A stretch of DNA of 31,684 nucleotides from CAYZUC01 sp964481705 (GTDB lineage Bacteria; Bacillota; Clostridia; Lachnospirales; Lachnospiraceae), in assembly GCA_964481705.1 (NCBI GenBank), contig CAYZUC010000026.1, positions 1 to 31,684 of the forward strand, read 5' to 3'. This document shows, piece by piece, positions 24,593-31,684 of the stretch. Under the pieces are notes generated by a model. It saw only the letters and a list, made by a program, of their open reading frames with translations. It was not told the origin of the DNA and searched no databases. Within the stretch, counting starts at the first letter, position 1. Each line of letters starts with the position of its first letter. The position numbers were made by a program, and so were the translations under genes.

Positions 24593-26176
24593 CTAAATTC
24601 TTGTAAGTAACGCAATCAACGAAGAATTCCAGTAAATAGTTACTTCATTCGTAGAATAGCTCTCCAAATCATCAGCATAACATAGAGCAGCCGGTGTATG
24701 TCGGAATAAGCTCTCAATCACAGGATCATGAATCCCCCCATCCGGACCACCGACCAACATCCCCTTCATAGCCTCTTCCTTCGCTGCTGAAGGTCTGTGA
24801 TGTGGGTGTGCCGGGCAATTACTTCCCATGCCCGTAACAAAACACATATTTAACGGATTACGGCCTAACAGATAGTGCACCTGATCCCTTGCAGCATTTC
24901 GATACTTTTGATTGCCTGTTAAGGAGTAGGCATCGCACAGAAGTATTCCATTATTTGCGACTACCATATTGCTTCCCCATACATAATCTCCCGATAACGA
25001 TACCCCATAAGCATTCGTAGCCGTCTTCTTCAAAATCTCGTCTGCCTGATGGATAATCCGGTCGCGAATCTCACCCGCAATCGTGGGGTCGGTCGGATAA
25101 TCGGTAGATAAATAACAAATATGACCAAAGCTTCCCACTTCTCTCCATCCGTATCCCGAAGGCACTTTCTCTCGATACAGGCGTTCAAAATCCTCTCTAT
25201 ATTCCTTTTTACCTGTCGTACGGTACATCTCTGCTGCTGCCCAGAACCTCTCATCGGTATCCACATTGTCTTCATACTCACCGGTAACACATCCTTCGGG
25301 ATTATGAAAGCCTCCCGGTTGATACATTCTGCTCTGCGCATCATAAGCTTTTATGGCAGCATTTAAACATTTATCTGCATACTCCACATCGTATGGACGA
25401 TAAAAACGCTCAGCCATTGCCATTGATGCGGCAAAATCTGCAGTTGCCGTAACCGAAGGAGGAAGTACGAACAATTCCTCTGTCTCACATTCGGGCATTA
25501 CATATGATGGAAATCCCTTGCAGGTTACTTTATGATAGACCTCACCTGTTTCTGGATTTTGCATCTTAAGCATCCAGTCCAGCTCATACTTGATTTCATC
25601 GAGCAGCTCCGGAAGTACATCTCCCTTGTCCTTACGTCCAAATAGAATCTTAAAATCATCTGCTGAGGATTCATACGCCATAAGCAAATCAGCTACCGTT
25701 ACAGCAGCTGCAACCACATATCGGCCATAATCGCCTGCATCATGCCAACCTCCATTTACATTTATTCTTTGATTCGTACCCCAAATGGTGGCAGGAGTGT
25801 TGTGGCAGGCCACATGCGAAAAATTGCCGACATATTTTGCATCAAGCCGAATCCCACAGCGATGCAGATAAAACATTCTGGCTAAGGAAACCTTAAGTGG
25901 TCCGTACACCTCTTCTTCAATGGTAAATGGAAAGGAATGAGACTTTCCCTCGGTGACTATTTCATAGACACCCTCTCTGTTGATCTCTGTAAAATCCCCA
26001 ATATACTCCTCTTCCATGGTATCTTGATTTAGCACACGAGTAAAAACGCTTTTTTTCGTAACGACATCCTGTGTTTTTTTATCAATGACAAAGAAACATT
26101 CCGGACGCGCTCCACGAAACACAGCTTTCTTCTCGTCCTGTGGTCGATAACCAAGCTGGTTAATTAATATTTGCAT
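24593..26176 (-). CDS. Cytoplasmic glycoside hydrolase family 9 (cellodextrinase/endoglucanase)
   Basis: A 527-residue GH9 enzyme, expected to hydrolyse beta-1,4-glucan chains or oligosaccharides. Residues 1-85 form the N-terminal Ig-like domain typical of CelD-type GH9 (ILINQLGYRPQDEKKAVF). The catalytic domain has GGWHDAGDYGRYV with Asp146 and Asp149, HPHHRPS, and the general acid Glu511 in NEVTIYWNS. There is no signal peptide, membrane segment or carbohydrate-binding/dockerin module, so it should act inside the cell on imported cellodextrins (inference). ATG 26176 comes one base after the stop of the histidine kinase gene. The nearest strong Shine-Dalgarno is 13 bases away, so translational coupling to the kinase is likely. 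Confidence 0.92.
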   Translation of the reverse strand: MQILINQLGYRPQDEKKAVFRGARPECFFVIDKKTQDVVTKKSVFTRVLNQDTMEEEYIGDFTEINREGVYEIVTEGKSHSFPFTIEEEVYGPLKVSLARMFYLHRCGIRLDAKYVGNFSHVACHNTPATIWGTNQRINVNGGWHDAGDYGRYVVAAAVTVADLLMAYESSADDFKILFGRKDKGDVLPELLDEIKYELDWMLKMQNPETGEVYHKVTCKGFPSYVMPECETEELFVLPPSVTATADFAASMAMAERFYRPYDVEYADKCLNAAIKAYDAQSRMYQPGGFHNPEGCVTGEYEDNVDTDERFWAAAEMYRTTGKKEYREDFERLYREKVPSGYGWREVGSFGHICYLSTDYPTDPTIAGEIRDRIIHQADEILKKTATNAYGVSLSGDYVWGSNMVVANNGILLCDAYSLTGNQKYRNAARDQVHYLLGRNPLNMCFVTGMGSNCPAHPHHRPSAAKEEAMKGMLVGGPDGGIHDPVIESLFRHTPAALCYADDLESYSTNEVTIYWNSSLIALLTRI

Positions 26177-26177
26177 A

Positions 26178-29100
26178 CTATTCTCTTATCTCCTTTTTAT
26201 CTTCTGTAATCCACTTGTCCATAACAGCAGCAAGTTCTTTTAAATCGATGGGTTTTGGGAGGTATCCATCCATTCCTGCATCCAGGAACTCATTCTCCAC
26301 TCCCTTAATCACATTTGCAGTTAATGCAATAATTGGTAATCTCTTTTCCTCCCTGTCTTCAAATTCTCGTATCATATGTGTCGCATCCACTCCATCTACA
26401 TCCGGCATCATATGATCCATAAATACTATATCAAATTTTCGATCTTTTTTCAAAATATCTACCGCTTCTTGTCCACCGGATGCAGTCACTATCTCAGATT
26501 GATATTGCTTAAGCAATCCCTTCGCAACCATGAGGTTCACACGATTATCGTCTACAATCAGAATACGGCACTTTGGACATACAAATGGTATCTGATATAA
26601 TTCCTGTGGGCTTTCTGTGTCAAGCTGTCGAAAAACACCGGATGGTGTCTCATCAGAAATCTTTTGTGGAAGCGAAAAAGAAAATACGGAGCCTTTTCCA
26701 TATTCACTTGATACCTGAATCGTTCCATCCATCAGATTCAATAGATTCTTTGTCACCACCAGACCAAGACCCGTTCCATTCAAGCTCTGTTTCCTTTTCG
26801 TCTCCAGCTGTGTAAATGGTTGAAATAATCGATCGATATCTTCCTCTCGAATTCCTATACCGGTATCCTCCACCATTACTTCCAGAGTTCCCGATATTTC
26901 ATTGATTCTGTTCCATACCGCCTTTAGTTTAATACTTCCGGTATGCGTATACTTTGCTGCATTTCCAAGTAGATTAATTAGAATCTGTCGTAAACGTGCA
27001 CCATCTCCAATCAGTTCACGTGGAATATCCTCTGCAATATCCGTAAGAAAGCGAATCGGTTTCGAGTCCAATCGCATTCTTGTAATCGTTGTAACATCGT
27101 TCCAAACACTCATAATCTCATATGGTTCATTGATTATCTCAAACTTACCGGACTCAATTTTCGAAAAGTCGAGTATATCGTTGATGATCGTCAACAAATT
27201 ACTCGCTGACTGCCTGATATCCGCGGCATATCCTTTTGTTGTCTCATTAATATTTTCACGTAAAATCAATTCTGAGAAACCAATGATCGCGTTCATAGGA
27301 GTCCGAATCTCATGTGACATAGAGGAAAGAAAATTTGATTTTGCCCTGCTTGCACTATCTGCTCGATCCTTTAGAATATAGGTTGACATAATTCCAGACA
27401 GTTCAATCAACTCATGAATGATTTCCGGCTTCCATTCATAATTCTTCTGATAGCTCTCATAGGATGTATAGCCAATCACTTGATCTTCCTCTAAAAATGC
27501 GCAATAGAATCTCTTATTTCCAAAGGATTGTTCTTCCAATATATACTCGACATTCTTCAGCTTTTCACAAATACCGGTAGCATGTTTTGCCCCACCTGTA
27601 TTGGATTCCCAATCACGATTCCATAGAAAGAGGAACTCACCTTCTGTCTTGTCATCTGGCTGATAGTAAATCTGAATATCACAAAAATCAAACTGTATCC
27701 CAATGCAGCGAATCAGCATGTATATCGCACTTTTTGAATCGTGTACCCGTTCGAGAATGTTAAATCCAAAACTAACCATATCATTCTTGTAATCCAGAAC
27801 TTCCTGTTTACGGGGCGGCTCCTTCTCCGCGCGTTCGTAGTACTCTTTCGGAATTCCATCCAGCGAGCTAAAACATTCTGTATCAAATTCCAGCGTATGC
27901 TCCGTACGTTCTCCGAGATATACTTTTCGAATTTTATCCTCCATAATCGGGATGATCCGTTCTGCATGAAAGGAGTCCATATTTCGAAACCAGATCAAAA
28001 ATGTATTCTGATCAAAACGAACCGGAATATCGTCATTCGAGACAAAGGACTGCAAAATATTTGCAACACAGCGTAATGCAGCATCGGCAAATATTTTCCC
28101 CATACTATTCTCGATTACCTTCATATTATGAATATGTAAAAGTAGGATCATTGCATCTTCACTGTCGTAATACTTGCCATATCCTTGTTTTATCATACGC
28201 AAGCCGATCTCCTTTTGAAAGAAACCGGACAGGTTATCCTTTTGAGAAATCTCCAAAAGCTTCTTTTCCTGTTCCTTCTGTTCGGAGATATTTCTCATCT
28301 TTCCAACAATCTTTACAGGCTTCCCATCCTCATATTTCATGTTTCCCTCGAGAGAGACCCAATGATAGATATGTCCTTCGGATTTTCGATCAAAATTACG
28401 TACTTCGATGACCTTCTTTGCATCAGTGGCGATAAATTGTAATACCCTGCCCATGTCCTCCATATGGATCAAATCACCATTCTGTAGACGTTCCAATGCA
28501 TGATCCAGTACATGCAGCGTTGATTTATCTTCTGTCTGATCAGACAACGAACCATAATAACGAAGCTCATCCACAACCATATCATACTCGTAAATGACAT
28601 CATTCGAATGCTTCATTGCCATCTGGTAACGTTCTCTTTCTTCCAGTACCGCATTCAGAAGATTCTCTTCCTTCAAAAGATGTCCCCTTGCAACCCTGGC
28701 AATCATCCAAGCCAAAGACACCATCAAGATAAACTCAATCGTCAATCCACTTGTAATAGCAAAGTATTCCTTTACCGTCGATACACGCCTGGTCATTGTG
28801 CACAGCATAAAAGTATAATCTATTATTCCAATTGTAAGAGTAAGCTTGGGATCAAAGTATAAGAGACTCAAGGCCACAGCAAGAATATACGTCATCCAAA
28901 TACCAATATTCTGACCGCACGCCATCATCATTACCATGATGGACACTGCAATCAGACAAAAGTATTTTAAACGATTGGAACTCACACCGCACTTAAGAAG
29001 CAGGTAAGGTCCTGCTGTTACAAAGACAGCCAAAATGGCTAAGATTAATAAAGTGCCGTAAGGAATCTCATAGAGACCCATGACATTCCCCAGCGCAAGC

Positions 29101-29192
29101 AAAGGAATGACTCCATACGAAGCCAATAAAAACCTGCATATTAATTGATTAATCTTCTTATCATTTTCAACAAAGAACTGATTATCTCCCAT
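26178..29192 (-). CDS. Membrane hybrid histidine kinase with PAS, degenerate GGDEF, GAF-like and receiver domains
   Basis: A 1004-residue sensor. Order: about six membrane segments (about 20-170), PAS (about 190-305), a GGDEF-like domain (about 318-430) whose signature reads RFDQN, a GAF-like region (about 470-605), HisKA with SHEIRTPMN (His627), HATPase with LINLLGNAAKYT, EDTGIGI and GTGLGL, then a C-terminal receiver (about 877-994) with phospho-acceptor Asp926 (FMDHMMPDVDG). A CPKC pair sits at the start of the receiver. ATG 29192 has GGGGGGAAG 7 bases upstream; ATG 29210 has none. No separate response regulator is near, so the output partner is unknown. It lies 34 bases after cysK and 1 base before GH9. 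Confidence 0.93.
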   Translation of the reverse strand: MGDNQFFVENDKKINQLICRFLLASYGVIPLLALGNVMGLYEIPYGTLLILAILAVFVTAGPYLLLKCGVSSNRLKYFCLIAVSIMVMMMACGQNIGIWMTYILAVALSLLYFDPKLTLTIGIIDYTFMLCTMTRRVSTVKEYFAITSGLTIEFILMVSLAWMIARVARGHLLKEENLLNAVLEERERYQMAMKHSNDVIYEYDMVVDELRYYGSLSDQTEDKSTLHVLDHALERLQNGDLIHMEDMGRVLQFIATDAKKVIEVRNFDRKSEGHIYHWVSLEGNMKYEDGKPVKIVGKMRNISEQKEQEKKLLEISQKDNLSGFFQKEIGLRMIKQGYGKYYDSEDAMILLLHIHNMKVIENSMGKIFADAALRCVANILQSFVSNDDIPVRFDQNTFLIWFRNMDSFHAERIIPIMEDKIRKVYLGERTEHTLEFDTECFSSLDGIPKEYYERAEKEPPRKQEVLDYKNDMVSFGFNILERVHDSKSAIYMLIRCIGIQFDFCDIQIYYQPDDKTEGEFLFLWNRDWESNTGGAKHATGICEKLKNVEYILEEQSFGNKRFYCAFLEEDQVIGYTSYESYQKNYEWKPEIIHELIELSGIMSTYILKDRADSASRAKSNFLSSMSHEIRTPMNAIIGFSELILRENINETTKGYAADIRQSASNLLTIINDILDFSKIESGKFEIINEPYEIMSVWNDVTTITRMRLDSKPIRFLTDIAEDIPRELIGDGARLRQILINLLGNAAKYTHTGSIKLKAVWNRINEISGTLEVMVEDTGIGIREEDIDRLFQPFTQLETKRKQSLNGTGLGLVVTKNLLNLMDGTIQVSSEYGKGSVFSFSLPQKISDETPSGVFRQLDTESPQELYQIPFVCPKCRILIVDDNRVNLMVAKGLLKQYQSEIVTASGGQEAVDILKKDRKFDIVFMDHMMPDVDGVDATHMIREFEDREEKRLPIIALTANVIKGVENEFLDAGMDGYLPKPIDLKELAAVMDKWITEDKKEIRE

Positions 29193-29226
29193 ATGCACGC
29201 TTCCCCCCATATCACATCATGTCAGG

Positions 29227-30156
29227 TTATGATTCAAAGAGTGGGGTAGAAAAATAGCGTTCTGCCGTATCTGGTAATACGGTTACCACCGTTTTTCCTT
29301 TACCAAGCTTCTTGGCCAGCTGAATGGCGGCAGCCACGTTCGTTCCACTTGATATACCACACATCAGACCCTCTTTCATCGCAAGATCCTTTGCTGTCTG
29401 TAATGCCTCTTCATCTGTAACTATATAAATATCGTCATAAATCTCACGATTCAGATTCTTAGGAATCAAACCATCCCCAATACCCATTTGTAAATGACTA
29501 CCTACATTGCCACCTGCCAGAATAGCAGCATTTTCCGGCTCTACAGCCCAGATTTCAATTTCTGGGTTCTGTGCCTTAAGAACTTCTCCAATACCGGAGA
29601 TGGTTCCGCCTGTTCCAATACCGGAGCAAAATCCGTCAATCGGACCTGCTACCTGCTCGAGTATCTCCACTCCCGTATGGTGCTTATGTACTCTTGGATT
29701 CGCTGGATTTGAAAATTGCTCCGGAACATAAACATTAGGATTCTCGCGTTCCATCTTTCTAGCTGTCTCCATACATTCTGCAATACATTTTCCAATATCT
29801 CCATCATCATGAACGAGAATCACCTCTGCCCCATAATGCTCCACCAGTAACTTCCGTTCATGACTCACAGAATCGGGCATAATAATAATCGTTCGATATC
29901 CTTTCACTGCGCCTATCAATGCAAGTCCAATCCCTTGATTACCACTTGTCGGCTCTACAATGATGGTTCCTTCCTTGATTCTGCCATCCTTCTCTCCAGC
30001 CTTGATCATATTGTATGCGGTACGTGTCTTAATCGAGCCGCCGACATTCAGCCCCTCGTATTTAACAAGCACCTCTGCTGAATCCTCTCCTACCATGCGA
30101 TTCAGGCGAATAACCGGAGTCTGTCCCATCGCCTCTAATACATTATTACATACCAT
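29227..30156 (-). CDS. cysK: Cysteine synthase (O-acetylserine sulfhydrylase) family PLP enzyme
   Basis: The 309-residue product belongs to the fold-type II PLP family and would make cysteine from O-acetylserine and sulfide. The PLP lysine is Lys43 in GGSIKTRTAYNM; GTGGTISG is the phosphate-binding loop, and GISSGTNVAAA is present near the end. Two normally strict motifs differ: SVKDR is SIKTR, and the substrate-binding TSGNTG is TSGNQG (Gln74). Substrate range may therefore differ (inference), so the symbol is a family name. GAGGA lies 6 bases before ATG 30156. It has its own promoter with a hairpin at the predicted 5' end, and may read through into the kinase gene. Confidence 0.88.
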   Translation of the reverse strand: MVCNNVLEAMGQTPVIRLNRMVGEDSAEVLVKYEGLNVGGSIKTRTAYNMIKAGEKDGRIKEGTIIVEPTSGNQGIGLALIGAVKGYRTIIIMPDSVSHERKLLVEHYGAEVILVHDDGDIGKCIAECMETARKMERENPNVYVPEQFSNPANPRVHKHHTGVEILEQVAGPIDGFCSGIGTGGTISGIGEVLKAQNPEIEIWAVEPENAAILAGGNVGSHLQMGIGDGLIPKNLNREIYDDIYIVTDEEALQTAKDLAMKEGLMCGISSGTNVAAAIQLAKKLGKGKTVVTVLPDTAERYFSTPLFES

Positions 30157-30199
30157 TTTGCGTCCTCAATTCCAAGTATTTATTGTCTTCTACTACAAT

Positions 30200-30225
30200 G
30201 GGAGCTTGTTATTCAACAAGCTCCC
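30200..30225 (-). promoter_or_regulatory. Perfect 11-bp hairpin at the 5' end of the cysK leader
   Basis: GGGAGCTTGTT and AACAAGCTCCC pair perfectly around a 4-base loop. It begins about 5 bases after the predicted transcription start of cysK. It has no T-run downstream on either strand, so it is a poor intrinsic terminator for the chemoreceptor gene. A 5' RNA-stabilising stem is a better guess. Confidence 0.6.
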
Positions 30226-30236
30226 TTACTAAACTT

Positions 30237-30265
30237 ATATTACCACATTTGTCATAAGATAGCAA
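30237..30265 (-). promoter_or_regulatory. Sigma-A-like promoter of cysK
   Basis: TTGCTA (30265-30260), a 17-base spacer, and TAATAT (30242-30237) on the minus strand. The start would be near 30230, giving a leader of about 75 bases. Confidence 0.6.
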
Positions 30266-30276
30266 TTATCTTTCGT

Positions 30277-31684
30277 CTATACGTGGAAGAACTGAATGTC
30301 CTGATCCAATTCACCAGACAACTCCTTAAGGTTCTTAGCTGCATCAGCCAAAAGATTGATCGTTGCATTCAATTCCTGCATAGAAGCCGTAGTCTCCTGC
30401 GTACTTGCTGCATTCTCTTCTGATATCGCCGAGAGATTGGAGATTACATCTACCACCTTGGATCTGGAATCGTCACAGACCTCCGTACGATCCTGAATCG
30501 TCGCTGTCTCACTTCTGGAGGTATTTACACCCTGGGTTACCTGAACAAATTTCTCTTTTGTCTCATTGAGCTTCTCCTGTTGTTCAGCAACAATAACCTC
30601 AACATCTTCCATAACCTTTACCGTCATCTCAGATTCTGCTAACAGACTGTCAATAACCTCTTCTATCTTCCTTGCTGAGGAATTCGACTGCTCTGCCAGT
30701 TTCTGAATCTCAGATGCCACAACCGCAAATCCTTTGCCATGTTCTCCGGCCCTGGCTGCCTCTATACTTGCATTCAGGGAAAGAAGACTGGTCTCGTCCG
30801 CTATGGATGTAATCAATTCGACTGCCTGACGGATTTCCTGAACAGAATCATTCGTAGCATGAATCTGATGTCCAATCTTACCAATTGCTTCTGTCGTCTT
30901 GTCGTTCGATGCGCTCAACTGATTAATAATGATAGTAGATTCATCACTGGCCTGCTTCATATTATCGGATGTCTTCCCAAGGCCTTCCACTTCATGTACA
31001 ATATCTTCAATCAGCTGACCCATTTGACTGATATTGCGGGAAGCTGTTTCTATCTCCTCTGCCTGCGATACCGCACCCTTCGAGATGTCCTCAATGGCAT
31101 GACTGATTTCATCTGTTGTCGTACTTGTCTGCGTAGCCATTTCATCCAATGTATTACCCGAATCCCGTAATGTGGAGGATGATGACTTAATATCAGATAC
31201 CACCTCACGAATCTTGTCCTTCAGGTGTTGTACTGTCTGCGCCATCTGTCCCAATTCATCCGTCCGTTTCAATACTTTTGCATTAACATCCTGAGTAAAG
31301 TCACCTTCCATCAATTTCTCAAGCATTTCTTTTATATAGCTTATGTTCAATACAATTGATTTTGTAGAAAGGATGCTCGTGAAGCCTGTGAGTACAAGAC
31401 TAAGAAATGCTACAATTACCATCAAGGTAGTCTTCTGTGAAATAAAAGTATTTACCTCAGTGGCCGGAACTCCCGAAAACGACATGCCAATCGTCTTGCC
31501 ATCCGCTCCCTTAATTGGAACATAAAATACATAGTAAGGTGTGTCATTAATCTTGAGGTTCATCGAATTATATTCCTGTCCCTTATTCAGCACGGTATCA
31601 ATTACTACATCAGAAGCTTTGGTACCTATGATTCTTTCCCCGGTATCTTTATCCTTGATGGAAGTAACTGCTCTGGTATCCCCG
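30277..31684 (-). CDS. Methyl-accepting chemotaxis protein, N-terminus cut by right window edge
   Basis: A transmembrane chemoreceptor. The minus-strand frame is open to the right edge, so the start is missing; 468 codons plus the stop are visible. The visible part begins in the extracellular sensor (cache-like: TPYYVFYVPIKGADGKTIGM). A membrane segment follows (TTLMVIVAFLSLVLTGFTSI), then a HAMP domain (MLEKLMEGDFTQDV) and a long coiled-coil signalling domain. Its hairpin tip ETSLLSLNASIEAARAGEHGK is the conserved CheA/CheW contact site. It should feed the flagellar motor encoded at the other end of the window. No C-terminal CheR pentapeptide is seen. The ligand is unknown. Confidence 0.95.
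   Translation of the reverse strand, partial: GDTRAVTSIKDKDTGERIIGTKASDVVIDTVLNKGQEYNSMNLKINDTPYYVFYVPIKGADGKTIGMSFSGVPATEVNTFISQKTTLMVIVAFLSLVLTGFTSILSTKSIVLNISYIKEMLEKLMEGDFTQDVNAKVLKRTDELGQMAQTVQHLKDKIREVVSDIKSSSSTLRDSGNTLDEMATQTSTTTDEISHAIEDISKGAVSQAEEIETASRNISQMGQLIEDIVHEVEGLGKTSDNMKQASDESTIIINQLSASNDKTTEAIGKIGHQIHATNDSVQEIRQAVELITSIADETSLLSLNASIEAARAGEHGKGFAVVASEIQKLAEQSNSSARKIEEVIDSLLAESEMTVKVMEDVEVIVAEQQEKLNETKEKFVQVTQGVNTSRSETATIQDRTEVCDDSRSKVVDVISNLSAISEENAASTQETTASMQELNATINLLADAAKNLKELSGELDQDIQFFHV

Noticed and set aside
30200..30225. Hairpin read as the terminator of the chemoreceptor gene
   Set aside because: No T-run on the minus strand, and a promoter lies between the chemoreceptor stop and the stem, so a 5' leader role fits better; partial termination is not excluded.
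1..31684. tRNA, rRNA, CRISPR array, insertion sequence, prophage or integrated element
   Set aside because: No repeat-spacer pattern, transposase or integrase frame, or tRNA-like fold was noticed, and gene order is typical chromosomal core.

Overview
The window looks like chromosome from a motile, Gram-positive, spore-lineage anaerobe of the Clostridia. The best fit is family Lachnospiraceae (Roseburia/Lachnospira/Butyrivibrio-like). This rests on moderate-low GC, a codY-flagellar operon junction, the rpsT/gpr/spoIIP/lepA/hemW block, a sigK gene, and many c-di-GMP-type and chemoreceptor proteins beside a cytoplasmic GH9 cellodextrinase. The genus cannot be fixed by reading alone. The segment is densely coded, almost entirely on the minus strand; rpsT is the only plus-strand gene. 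I see no tRNA, rRNA, IS element, prophage or CRISPR array, and no gene-free stretch longer than about 240 bases.

Read in the direction of transcription (right to left), the right end holds a chemoreceptor cut by the window edge (30277-31684). Next come cysK, a 1004-residue hybrid histidine kinase, a GH9 glycosidase without signal peptide, a zinc-ribbon membrane protein and a TPM-domain membrane protein. These five are tightly packed and end at a strong bidirectional terminator (22684-22715) shared with rpsT. The conserved block gpr-spoIIP-lepA-hemW follows (21376-22236 down to 16975). A hairpin between gpr and spoIIP covers the spoIIP ribosome binding site.

A 1136-residue PAS/GGDEF/EAL protein with its own sigma-A-like promoter comes next. 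It is followed by a compact run: sigK (no pro-sequence), an S41 processing protease of CtpA/CtpB type, an HD-GYP-like protein that has lost its GYP motif, a PilT-like ATPase that has lost its His box, then comM, dprA and topA. topA ends at a terminator whose DNA also carries the codY promoter. codY ends at its own terminator, and a separate promoter then reads into the flagellar operon flgB-flgC-fliE-fliF-fliG. fliG runs off the left edge.

The order dprA-topA-codY-flgB-flgC-fliE-fliF-fliG matches Bacillus subtilis with trmFO, xerC (codV), hslV and hslU missing. Themes are nutrient-state control beside motility, sporulation and c-di-GMP-type signalling. Several signalling proteins keep their fold but have lost catalytic residues. 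The adjacent degenerate HD-GYP/PilT pair downstream of sigK and its S41 protease is the best candidate for an undescribed module.
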